NCBI GenBank assembly: GCA_000697335.1
Contig: JNEM01010693.1
Span: forward strand, 1-35,514
Origin: Conidiobolus incongruus B7586
Lineage: Eukaryota; Entomophthoromycota; Entomophthoromycetes; Entomophthorales; Conidiobolaceae
DNA: 35,514 bases
Direction: 5' to 3'
The position numbers were made by a program, and so were the translations under genes. Below the pieces are notes generated by a model. It was given only the letters and a program-made list of their open reading frames with translations, did no database searches and was not told where the DNA came from. Of the stretch, positions 24,953 to 34,980 are shown in pieces (position 1 is the stretch's first letter; the number at the start of each line of letters is the position of its first letter).

Positions 24953-25675
24953 TACTTAATTTCTGCACTAATATTTTATCACAAAATATTGATGCAAATC
25001 ATTAATTGATGATTATTTCTATTTATTGATGCACTATATTAGATAATGTTTGATATTAATTATTAATATTCTAAAGCACTAAATTTTAAAATACATTGCA
25101 ATTTATTCTATATAAACTTTATATATATTACCAAAGTAAAAAAATGTGTTTAGATAAATATATACATATTCATTATTTAGTTGTTTTTAAACCTAAGAGA
25201 AAATTTTCAAAACTAGATATAAATATCTAGTAATATAATATACAAGATTTTTAAAATATATTATTTAGATTACATCAAATCTTTACAATATAAATTATAT
25301 CTATAAGAATTATATCAGAAATATAATATATAGTTAATTTTTACAAGGTTTTGAAGCTAAAGATTAAATAAAACGTATTTGAAATTAATTTGATATGATA
25401 ATTTATATAAATTTTCTATCTAAAACTTTTTCAAAAAAATTTTTAACATAAAGAGCTAAATCATTTAAAGAAATATCCTGTTAATTTTCCTATAAAATAG
25501 TTAATTAAAAGTGATATAATAGATTATAAAGCTATATAAGAATAATATAATTATTATTTTTAATTGAAATTGCAATTAATATAGATATTATGAAATTCAA
25601 TATAAAATATCAGGGAGAATAATCGCAAAAATTTCCCAAAAATTTGATAAAGATTTGTTTATTAAATATTATTAA
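24953..25675. other. AT-rich DNA downstream of paralog 2
   Basis: Presumably holds the 3' untranslated region of the minus-strand gene at 25676-26293. No distinctive terminator, repeat or second gene is visible. Confidence 0.5.
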
Positions 25676-26293
25676 TTAGAATAAGAATAAGAAAGCAAGA
25701 GGTAAAGCGAAAGTGAACAATAATTTGTTATCGATATGGATCATGTTGGCATTGTTAGATCCATTAGCTTTAGCATTCTTGGCCAAGTTCTTGTACAAAT
25801 CTCCATTGCACTCTTGATCGCATTTGAAAACTTCAGTAAAATCAGTTTGGTTACATTTACTGGAACATTCAAGAGATTTCTTAGGATCAAAATCTTTCAT
25901 ACCGGCCTTCTCTCCCAAGCAAGTAACTACTTGAAGCTTGAGCTTACCTTCACATTCCTTTGCACATTTCTCTTTATCATCAGCAGTGCACTTTTTAGCA
26001 CAATCTTTATATTCATTTTCAGATTTTTTATCACATTCAGCGGAAATGGGTAAGAATTTCATGACAGATTCAGTTTCTTCAGACTTTAAACCATTAGCAG
26101 TAAGAGCGCATTGGACCAATTCATTTTCTTTTTTATCTTTACAGTCTTTCATTTTTTCGTTCTTGTCGGCACTAGTAGTAAGGTCATTGATCTTACATTG
26201 AAGAGCACTGGTACAAGGGAGTTTAGGAGATTCTTCAGTAGCGGCAGCCAAAATTGAGGCAACGGATAAGATTAAAGTATATTGCAATTTCAT
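25676..26293 (-). CDS. Secreted cysteine-rich protein with GPI-like tail (paralog 2)
   Basis: The 205-residue protein is a sister of the one at 8805-9413. Signal peptide MKLQYTLILSVASILAAA. The mature part is very rich in Lys, Glu and Asp and probably helical, with 14 cysteines (27, 33, 51, 62, 87, 98, 102, 110, 114, 125, 143, 147, 158, 162). Two twin CX3C groups (98/102 with 110/114, and 143/147 with 158/162) resemble disulfide-linked helical hairpins. The sequon N148 (CNQTD) and the pair CLGEKAG / CLGKKAG are shared with the sister. The end is NANMIHIDNKLLF plus a hydrophobic tail without charges, as for GPI anchoring. The ATG follows a TATA box by about 55 bases. There is no intron and G+C is much above the flanks. 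Both sisters stop with TAA at the same homologous place, which shows that TAA is a real stop here. Function unknown; a surface or wall role is inferred. Confidence 0.9.
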   Translation of the reverse strand: MKLQYTLILSVASILAAATEESPKLPCTSALQCKINDLTTSADKNEKMKDCKDKKENELVQCALTANGLKSEETESVMKFLPISAECDKKSENEYKDCAKKCTADDKEKCAKECEGKLKLQVVTCLGEKAGMKDFDPKKSLECSSKCNQTDFTEVFKCDQECNGDLYKNLAKNAKANGSNNANMIHIDNKLLFTFALPLAFLFLF

Positions 26294-26345
26294 CGTTATA
26301 TTATAGATTAAAATAGTTGGTTTGAATCATGATGTCAACCTTCTA

Positions 26346-26358
26346 GTATTTATATATG
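26346..26358 (-). promoter_or_regulatory. TATA box of the gene at 25676-26293
   Basis: The minus strand reads CATATATAAATAC about 55 bases upstream of the ATG. It shares the core ATATAAATAC with the gene at 8805-9413. Confidence 0.55.
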
Positions 26359-26629
26359 AATAGTCATGGTTCAGATTTTGTCAAATTAAAACTTGTCTAT
26401 ATAATGATCAGGTGCAAATTCTATTTAAAAATATTTTACTGGTTTAAAATAGTTCATGAGAGAATTATATTAATTCTACGTCTGGGTATTTGGAGAATGG
26501 TTTGATATTAATATTAATTGCGATTTAATTATTTCCAAGTTAATATATAATTTGAATATCAAACTCTCTTGAGGGCGATCTTCTTGAATTGATATATTCT
26601 ATACATTAATCTGTCAAAATAATTAAATT

Positions 26630-26863
26630 AAGCAAGAGTTAGAGCAGTTGAAACAGTGGTGTTATTGGTATAAAATAGTGTATTGGAACAAGATGGGACA
26701 AATTACAATATATGTAAAACGATGGAATAATATGGTTGTTAAAGAGAAGTAGTGTTTATTGTGGAGTTGTAGACATGCTATACCAAAATTAATTGAAAAT
26801 AGAATTCAAATTTTCAATGAAATTCACCCTAATTCAGCAAAATCCACTCTTTCTACCAACTAA
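26630..26863 (+). pseudogene. Possible coding relic or exon, 77 codons with one stop
   Basis: One plus-strand frame runs for 77 codons with a single internal stop (26750-26752) in a patch richer in G+C than its surroundings. The text looks protein-like: KQELEQLKQWCYWYK near the start and NEIHPNSAKSTLSTN at the end, with many Trp and Gln residues that are rare in random AT sequence. It lacks an ATG at its left edge, where the preceding bases end in AG and could be a splice acceptor. I recognise no domain. It lies about 0.3 kb upstream of the divergently oriented paralog at 25676. It may be a dead gene, an exon, or a relic of an unknown mobile element. Confidence 0.25.
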
Positions 26864-27089
26864 AGAATTCTCATTATAACCATTCAAATAGTCTTCAAAT
26901 TTAATTTTTTAAAAAATGAATGTCATTATATTAAACTGTATTCGTTCTGTTATTAAATGATTTAAGTAAATATAATATTATATATTAAATAATTTCTATA
27001 GTTATTACTCTTATTTTCATTATTTCAAATTTATCCAGTAAATATATTTCTATTGACTCAATTGACCTAAATACTTTCCAGTAAAAGTA

Positions 27090-27203
27090 ATGTCAGAATG
27101 GAAACCTTGGAATCAAATACTCCTATCTGGATATCTTTCATCATTAGGTTTATTATACGTGAACATCATTATTCTATCCGAAGTTTTATTAGTCTCATTG
27201 TGA
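27090..27203 (+). CDS. Possible small ORF with a hydrophobic segment, 37 codons
   Basis: ATG to TGA encodes MSEWKPWNQILLSGYL followed by a hydrophobic stretch (SSLGLLYVNIIILSEVLLVSL). The pattern is a short charged and aromatic start followed by one membrane-like helix. The patch is slightly G+C-rich. I know no matching family. It could be a small membrane peptide, an exon or chance. It lies in the same island as the relic at 26630-26863, so both may be remains of one locus. Confidence 0.18.
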   Translation: MSEWKPWNQILLSGYLSSLGLLYVNIIILSEVLLVSL

Positions 27204-28827
27204 CAAACTGAATTAAACCCAAGTTTAATATAGCTAAGGCAATAAACTATATTATCTTGTTTTCATTTCAATATTATTATTTTTGAAAGAAATTCAAACG
27301 ACAAAATTGATTTTATAAATTAGAATAGAGTTTTTTTATTAATATCAAAAGTGATATTAACTAATAATTAAACATACATAATCCAGTGAAATGATAATAT
27401 AGTCTTAAATTGATTTTCAAGGATATAAAATGAAAACATCATCTAAAAGTTCTTATGGATTCAGGTTATACCTTATTATTAATAAAATATTCAATTTAAT
27501 AAGTCGAGTTTATACTGAAAAAAGAAAAAATGTGGATGTTTTTAATTAAATGAGAAAATTAAAATTACTTTATCCCCATAATATATCATAAAATCTTGGA
27601 AAAAAATATCCAAATTGTCAATCAATAAATTAATAATTTCTAAACTAGAATATCGTAAATACAAATATAAAAATTATTTCAATAAAATGAGATAGGATTA
27701 TTGTTGTATTTTGAAATATTAAACATAATTTAACAAAGTATAGTCCAAGGTAAGATGGTAAAGTACTTGGGTTTGTTTGAGGCATTGAGCTAGATAAAGT
27801 GTCTAAAGTATTAAAGTTTTAAAAATTTTGTAAGCAAAAATTACAAAAATAAATATATCAATCTGCGCAAAAATCTTTCCAAATTATTTTTCATTGTTCA
27901 ACTTTATTATAATCAAATTTAAAGATTTCTATAAATTATTAAGTACAAATTTTATTCAATTAACAAACCAATATATTTGTTATTTTGAAAAATTAATTAT
28001 AAAATTGAGATCATTTTATATTTTACAAAAATATTTTGAGCTTTTATTATTTTGAAAATATAGTATTATTATCTATTTTGGCTTTAAACTATGTAGCCCA
28101 GAAGCGAATATTCTAAAATATATATAATGGACAATTAAATCATATGAGAGCATTGGTACTTATATATAAAATCGAATTTATAGATATAGTATGATGAAGT
28201 AGTTTTGTATCTCCCATTACAGGATTATTTTGTTCTCCTAGGTGGATAGAACCACCTTATTAAAATTTTTGTCTAAATTCATACATAATATTGCAATAAA
28301 TAATTTACAGTATAGAATATATAAGAGGCAATGAAAAATAATTCTAGCATTTCATTATTGTTTATTGACTTTAATTATTCAAATATAGAATAAATCGTCC
28401 GCTTAGAATATTTATTAACTAGTAAATCTAACAAATATCCATAATGGATTATCTATATATTTGGTTTTGCTTGAGATTTTATAGTTAAATGAGTCTACAC
28501 TAGTGGATTGGGTAGTGCTATTACTTTATAATCTCAGTCCTGATCTAAATATTACTATATCTACTTTTAAATATTATTACAATTATGAAATAATCATTTT
28601 TAATTAATGGAAAATAATCTTATGAATCATTCTAAAAGAACACATATAGATATAAATAATAGTCTAAATAAATAGTTTAACTAAATAGTTATAAGATTGG
28701 TCTTGGCACAACCATCAAGTTTTGAGTCAAATATTATAAGTCAATATCTTATGAATGTTAAATTGCTTGGCAATATCCCATTCAAGGAATATTTGATCCA
28801 ATAATAGGATAATGAATATTCATCTTT
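27204..28827. other. Intergenic DNA with one strong hairpin
   Basis: No gene seen. A GC-rich 6-bp hairpin lies at 28240-28257 (AGGTGG, loop ATAGAA, CCACCT), unusual for this base composition. A stretch at 27741-27805 resembles a tRNA D-arm but does not fold as a tRNA. The remainder is AT-rich filler. Confidence 0.4.
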
Positions 28828-29132
28828 ATGATATATTTTTCCTGTCAAGAATTTGAATATATAATCCAATTTTACAGATTGATTTTAACCTATTTCAAAA
28901 GTAAAATATTTGAAAAATCTATCAACATATTAATTTTATTATATATCATGAAATATTGTACTTTCACAAATTGGATGCTTTTATCCAATAAGATATATGA
29001 AACCTATTATTGTTCATATTAATCTAAAAAGTTTTGTACTAAATCAGAATATATAAATAAACACAGATGCTAAAATAATATATATTTAATTTGCTGATTT
29101 TTATCAATATTTTTTATATTAAAAATTGAAAA
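28828..29132. other. AT-rich DNA, no convincing gene
   Basis: An open frame of 64 codons exists on the plus strand (28828-29022), but its composition (Ile, Tyr, Leu, Lys, Phe) is what random AT DNA would give, and it has no motif. I treat it as chance. Confidence 0.45.
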
Positions 29133-29222
29133 ATGAATCAAAATGGTCAATTTAGAAGCTACAATCGAAACCAAGTCTTAGGGAAAAGAAAATTGTCATT
29201 TAACGAGCATTATAATCCCTAA
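29133..29222 (+). pseudogene. Possible start of a relic gene, 29 codons
   Basis: ATG to TAA encodes MNQNGQFRSYNRNQVLGKRK and then LSFNEHYNP, a basic, polar peptide that looks coding. The same frame goes on after the stop with LPLVFS, a second TAA, and SFFEEFILMKYYFI. The two stops could derive from CAA by C-to-T change, in keeping with decay elsewhere in the window. No domain recognised. Short, so chance is not excluded. Confidence 0.22.
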
Positions 29223-29321
29223 TTACCCTTAGTGTTTTCATAATCATTCTTTGAAGAATTTATATTAATGAAATATTACTTTATATAATAATGTAATAAA
29301 TTTCAATCAACTATTGAAATG

Positions 29322-29420
29322 TTGTATTCCAAAGTTAAGAGTCGATCTCGATTGGATAGTTAAGGCAATACTCTTTGTTAGATTATAACATTCACTGAGT
29401 CAACTATTTAAATAATTTAC
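29322..29420 (+). repeat. Dispersed repeat, copy C (partial)
   Basis: Starts TGTTGTATTCCAAAGTTAA and includes ATACTCTTTGTTAGATT, ACATTCACTGAGTCAAC and TATTTAAA, in the same order as copy B at 19100-19440 but with part of the middle missing and no right part. Confidence 0.45.
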
Positions 29421-30302
29421 TATCAACCATCTTATTATAAATCACTTCAGAAACATAAATAATTAATTTCAATTAGCAAAGAATTGGAATTTTCATCTTT
29501 AATTTTACCAACTTAAATTACGTTATTCATTGATTTAATATTAAACTCTGAATTCTTTATATTAATGGATTTATATATTCACATATCCGTGTTCCATCTT
29601 TAAATTTATATACCAACAGAATCATTTGCACTAGTTTTTTTGAATATGCAATTTCATTTTAATATAATTTAGTATTTTTATATTCCATAGATCAAAATCA
29701 ATATTAAACTTCTTATAATCCAATAAATATTTATTTCAGTTATTCAATAAATGATGGTCTTCTTTGGTAATAATTAATATTATATGTTGTATTAAAAATT
29801 AAACTTCTGGTACTAATACTTTTCATTCTCTTAAAATGATAGAGTGATAAGAATAAATTAACAAAAATTATATATATATTAATACAAATTAATTGAATCA
29901 ATTTTTGAGTTTTATTAAATTCAAATCAAAATAGTAAATAAATTAATAGATTTGGGTTTGAAAATTTTAATCATATTGAAATAATTGATTTTTAATATAA
30001 ATTAAATTCTCGAAAATAAAAAGATATTGCTATATTACCTAAAAATATAAATAAAGGTAAGAAATATTTAGAAATGCGTCATTGAATATATTTTCAAAGG
30101 TTGATAGTTTAATTGAAAATGAATATGGATAATTATATTAAATTTGGAAATAATCATATGGATAATTTGAAGATTTAATTTAAATAGTATTATTATATAA
30201 TATACTCAAATATAAAATAGAAATATATAATACTATTTCCTATAAGTTAGAAGCTAATATGTATAATTTTCAAAAATAATCTGGATTAATTTTTAATACT
30301 TA
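29421..30302. other. AT-rich intergenic DNA, nothing identified
   Basis: Low-complexity AT sequence up to the mariner end at 30303. No frame, RNA or repeat supported. Confidence 0.5.
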
Positions 30303-31562
30303 ATGAAAATTTTAATTAGTAGTATAGAAATTAATAATTGAACAATATTAGAATTAAAATTAAATAATAATATTAATATATAATTAATGCTATTTTTTTA
30401 TTAATTGCTATTTTCTATACTTTTGGCAAGTTTCTGACATTTAAAAAATAGTTCTTTTTATTAAAAATTGAGATTTACTATTTTATAAAATAATTTAATT
30501 TATTTTCAGGAATTTTTTTTCAAGAATATTTTTTAATTACCAAAAATAATTATAATTATATAAGTTATAATCTAAATACATATTAAATGTAATAGTTCTC
30601 TCTATTTAATTTCATTTAGAAGATCCTTTATAACTTTAGCTTTATGTATTTACAATTATTAGGCTAAATAATAAGTATCTTAAATATTTATTATAAACTC
30701 CAATTAGAAATTATATTATTATAAAAATAATATAAAACTTATTATATATTGGTTAAATTTAAGACTATTTAAAAAGATAATATAATACTATATTAATCAA
30801 AATAATTAACATTTATATATAAATTAAAAAATTATCTATTAAAATTTGAAAAGAAAATTATTTTTGCTTAACCTAATATTTTGATTTATATATTAATAAA
30901 AAACCAAACAAAAGGATTTATATTATATTGATTTTATTAATTTATCATTAAAATCTTGGCCTTTTCTTATATTTTAGTAAGTTTTGTCTAGCTATAGCTA
31001 TTTAATTTTTTTAAATATTGGTCAAATTATAAAATATTTATTTTATAATTTTATTAACTAATCTAAGTTTAAACTTTAATATTTACTATATTTTTATATA
31101 ATAAATATTATTATAATTTAATAATTCTTTAGCTAAAATAAAAGGGTATTTATGATATTTTTTTCTTATTTTATTGATTAATAAAAGCATAATAATAAAA
31201 ATTAACCTTGAGATTTAAATAATTTTTGAATAATAATCCTTTTAGCTTTGAAATGAAAAATTTAATAATAATTGATAGATTTATGTATTATATGATTATT
31301 ATCAGCTTTTTGTAAATTTTAATTGATTTTAAAAGATTTATAATTGAGTTTTAATAATATTAAAATAAAAAACTTTTGATGATTATAGTTTAGTATATAT
31401 AAATTAAATTTAACTTCAAGGTTTGAATTAAGAATATTTTGATAAAGAATATTAATAAACTATATATATTAATAATACTAATTCACTTATATATTTTAAA
31501 TATAAACTATATTTCACCATTAACAATATATATGAAAGATCAGAAATTAAAAAATTTACCAT
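30303..31562 (-). mobile_element. Mariner element M5, full length, most decayed
   Basis: 1.26 kb on the minus strand, from 31562 (TGGTAAATTTTTTAATTTCTGATC on that strand) to 30303. It aligns along its length with the other copies. The conserved tail region appears at 30415-30475 and the catalytic region near 30550-30660. It is even richer in A+T than the other copies, so it seems the oldest or the most heavily mutated. Confidence 0.8.
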
Positions 31563-33109
31563 TTTTTTCCTTTCTAAATTAATAATAAAAGTAAGCTTAT
31601 ATTAAAGATTTAATATTATATTGATTTATTATATAGAATTATATATTATATATTGATATAGAGGAAGTTTTTAATTTTGTGATAAATATATTTTTAAAAC
31701 TATAATAAACTATTTTACCAATGTTTTATTTTTATCATAAATAAATTTTAAGATATATATATTTTATATATTAAAGATTCAGATTTTATAAAAATAATTT
31801 TGCTTAATATAAGCAATAATGTAAAAACATTTTATATTAATTTATAACTTATTTAACAAAAAAAATAATTATTATTAAATTAACATAATATAATTAATTA
31901 ATTCAAAGTCTTAATAATGATATTATTTTAAATATAAGCTCAATATATGTATGTTTTAAACTGAAAAATATTACTATTGAATTAATTTATATACAGGATA
32001 AAATTGATTATTGATATCGACTTCTTTTATTAATCTTGACATAATTAAATAAGTCTTCTATAAGTTTTTGATAATAATTTTTTAAATAAGCTATCAAAAT
32101 ATGAAAAAATTATGATTTAACAAATATTTTATCAATGATATAAAAAATTCCTAGATATAAATTATATAATAAAGACTATAACTATAAAAATTATTATAAT
32201 TAATGAAAAATAGTTTTCAATAATATAAAAACAAGGTTTCAAAAATACCAATATATTAATATTGTAATAATGCTATTTTAAGTTATAAGTGATTCCAATT
32301 ATTTTTCATCTTGAATTTTTTGAATAAAAGTTAGTTTTCATTATTATACATAATACCATATTTTTTAAATTATTTGATGATTTTTGAGAATTTTTCCAAT
32401 TAATCTGGTGATTGAGATATAATTTCTTACTTTTTCAAATGATTATTATTGGTTTTTATAGTAATTACTCCCTGGTATATATTATAAAGTAAAAAATTAT
32501 TCAAATAAATCACGAATATGGAAGATGAGCTTATATTTTAGTTATATAAGATATAATATATGCCTAATTTTCTAAATATATATTGATATAAAATTTAATT
32601 AAAGGGTACTTATATTTATTTAGTAAAATTGAATATTAATGACAATTGTCATTAAAAAATACTGAAATTAGCATTAATGAAAAATATAAAAATATATAAA
32701 AAATTAATAATTAGTATGTCAAAAATAATATATACTGGTATTTTTAATATCTAATATTAATGAACAAATTAAGAAATAAAAATAAGTATAAACTATTAGT
32801 TAAACTATTATAAATTAATGATCCAATAATGAAGACATTGAATTTGCAGATATTTTGTTATTTGAAAAATTCAAAAATATATTACATTCGATTTAAAAAA
32901 TTAACTAAATTATTTTGTTGATAAATATATGAAATATTTTAGAAACTTTATATTTTATTTCAAATAAAATAAAATTAATTGGTTTATTAAGATTGTTCAA
33001 TATATATATATATATATATATATAAAATAAAGATCAAATTAAAATTTTAAAATATTCAATAACTTTTGATTATGTCGAGAATTGGAATGTTCACTCGCCA
33101 TTCAACTTT
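31563..33109. other. AT-rich intergenic DNA with AT microsatellite
   Basis: No gene seen. An alternating AT run of about two dozen bases lies at 33001-33024. Otherwise low-complexity AT sequence. Confidence 0.55.
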
Positions 33110-33406
33110 TTTTCGAATGTAATCTACACATTAGTACATTACACGATCCTTGTATAATAAGAAATTCCGGACAATAATTACAAACGATGTTTTAAAACAT
33201 TGGCTAAGGACCGATAGTACTATAATATCACTACTGAGCACATATTTGCTCCGAGACCACCTCGATCATGGCCAAGCCCAAAATCATGATATTTTAATAA
33301 AACCCTTTAAAGAAGCTCGTTGGCCACCCTTGGCCTGATTATCAAGTCTACTTGATTCTTATTGCGAGGCTAGTTCCCAGCAGATCTGTAACAAAATCAA
33401 TTTTTG
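33110..33406 (+). ncRNA. Candidate structured RNA gene (hairpin-dense, G+C-rich island)
   Basis: Far richer in G+C than its flanks and packed with perfect short hairpins in a row: TGTAAT/ATTACA (33118-33143), GAGCA/TGCTC (33236-33251), CGAG/CTCG (33252-33264), ATCATG/CATGAT (33265-33290), GGCCA/TGGCC (33322-33335) and ATCAAG/CTTGAT (33341-33356). The last two are enclosed by CTCG (33316-33319) pairing with CGAG (33365-33368), which makes a branched junction. A T5 run after a final stem (33402-33406) could end Pol III transcription on the plus strand. The total is about 300 nt, in the range of SRP, RNase P or MRP RNAs, but I could not match the conserved cores of these or of the spliceosomal RNAs. 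A 62-codon open frame here (33150-33338) has no ATG. Strand and ends are uncertain. Confidence 0.35.
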
Positions 33407-33872
33407 ATTGATTTCAATATATTTTAACCAATTAAACTAGATAAAATGAAATTTCTTATATTCAGATATAATATTAAATTTTGTTCAATATATTGAATTG
33501 ATATTATAATTATATTTTAACTCTATATAAAAAATAATTTATTTGATATCCATTTATCTCTTTTTTTATAATTTTAAAATTCTAAAAAATATAATACTTC
33601 AATTATCCAATATTATTACTGAGATAATGATACGATTTTGGAAAATAATTTTGAAATGATTAAAAGAATATAAATTTAAGATATAGTAATATGAATTTTC
33701 ATTTTGTATATTTTATTATCTAATGTTATAAACATAGCTATAATATGCTTGAATAGAAACTTTACAATAACCTTATAATTTATATATCAATTTTTTTAAT
33801 TAATTTTCAGTGTATATTATTATTAAAAAATATTAAACTTTATTCACTATTAACATTGTAATCGTAGGTAAT
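33407..33872. other. AT-rich DNA, nothing identified
   Basis: Low-complexity AT sequence between the hairpin-rich island and the relic frame at 33873. Confidence 0.5.
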
Positions 33873-34080
33873 ATGAGATAACCCAATTATGAACTAATGG
33901 ATATAGATGATTATGAACGATATCTTTGTTATTTAAGTGTATATCAATCTATTATATACGGAGATTATAAATGCCTATATCGTTACATAAACTATATGGA
34001 GGTCTACATGGTAATATCATTGTAAACTCACAAGTGGGTAAATAGAGTAGAATGGTTACAAAAGTATATTCAATAATTTA
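33873..34080 (+). pseudogene. Possible relic gene rich in Tyr and Asp
   Basis: From an ATG at 33873 one frame reads on for about 69 codons with only two internal stops. The central open part begins at an ATG at 33897 (MDIDDYERYLCYLSVYQSII) and ends VYMVISL. After a TAA the frame continues THKWVNRVEWLQKYIQ. Composition (Asp, Glu, Tyr, Cys, Trp) is unlike random AT DNA, and the patch is G+C-enriched. No family recognised. It may be a decayed host gene or part of a spliced one. Confidence 0.3.
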
Positions 34081-34980
34081 ATTAAACGAATGAAAGATTA
34101 AATCTATATTATATTTTAAATGTTTATAAAACTTTTGCATTCTAATCATTATATCTAATATTAAATTGCTTAATTCATTGTTTAAAAAAAACAGATTAAT
34201 AATAAATACAATATAATACGAAAATATTGCTATATACAAAATCAATAAATATTATTTATAAATAATATATTCAATAACATTAGCTAATTGATATTTTTAT
34301 TCTTTGGCAACGTTATTTAATGATAGCTCTATATTATTTTTACTTATAAATATTTAATAGGATGGTATTATTAAGATTAGTTATTGAACTTAATTTATAT
34401 TATAATAATTTTAATTATATATCATTATAATTTATCTTTAATTTTAATTTATCATTTCTATTTTATTTCCCCCTTTGCATTATTTATAATTTTGACATTA
34501 TAAAATATTTCTCAATGCCTTTATTTTCAAATATATTGAAAATATTACTTAATTTTTTAAGTGTTGAATACTAGTATATTATTAAATTTAATATTTTTAA
34601 AATATTTTTTATTTTCAATTGATTTGACCTTTTTTTATTAATATTATATTATTTAATAATATATTATTTAATATATATTTTATACTTTTTAAAATAATTA
34701 TAAAAAAATATATAATGAGTTTAATAAATATTATAATACAGTTATAAATTTTTATAATATTAATTATTTAATAATCAATATTAGTATTAATTTATAAAAA
34801 ATACCAACCTTATATTTTTAAAAATATTTTATTAAATTTATAATTATATTAATTTAATTCAATATTAAAAAAAACAAAGAATTTAAAATATAAGTTTATA
34901 TTTTTAAATTAATTCTATTGATATCTTGAAAATCATATAAATTAATAATGTAATTATTTATTCTTTTCAAAGAAAATATA
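34081..34980. other. Very AT-rich DNA before the second Tc1 copy
   Basis: Low-complexity AT sequence with no gene, repeat or RNA that I can support. Confidence 0.55.

Noticed and set aside
25736-26201. Two plus-strand ORFs (105 and 87 codons)
   Set aside because: Antisense to the gene at 25676-26293. Their Phe/Ser/Leu richness is the mirror of its Lys/Glu/Asp codons.
8805-26293. Ciliate-type genetic code with TAA and TAG read as Gln
   Set aside because: Many relic frames open up if TAA/TAG are read through, and AT-rich ciliates have cysteine-rich GPI surface antigens. But both live paralogs end in TAA at the same homologous place after the hydrophobic tail and use CAA for Gln, and several transposon stops replace Trp, not Gln.
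27741-27805. tRNA or tRNA-derived element (GGTAAGATGGTAAAGTACTTGG)
   Set aside because: It resembles a D-arm and anticodon arm, but the acceptor stem does not close, the anticodon stem pairs poorly and there is no proper T-arm.
28490-28550. tRNA-like stretch (GGATTGGGTAGTGC ... CAGTCCTGATC)
   Set aside because: The anticodon and acceptor stems do not pair. Chance resemblance.
33150-33338. 62-codon plus-strand protein gene
   Set aside because: Has no ATG start and no recognised motif; the hairpins across it are better explained by a structured RNA.
33110-33406. SRP RNA, RNase P RNA or spliceosomal U2
   Set aside because: TGTAAT recalls the SRP Alu domain and TTGGCTAAG recalls U2, but the GNAR-loop helix of SRP, the conserved regions of RNase P and the GUAGUA branch-site region of U2 were not found in the right places.
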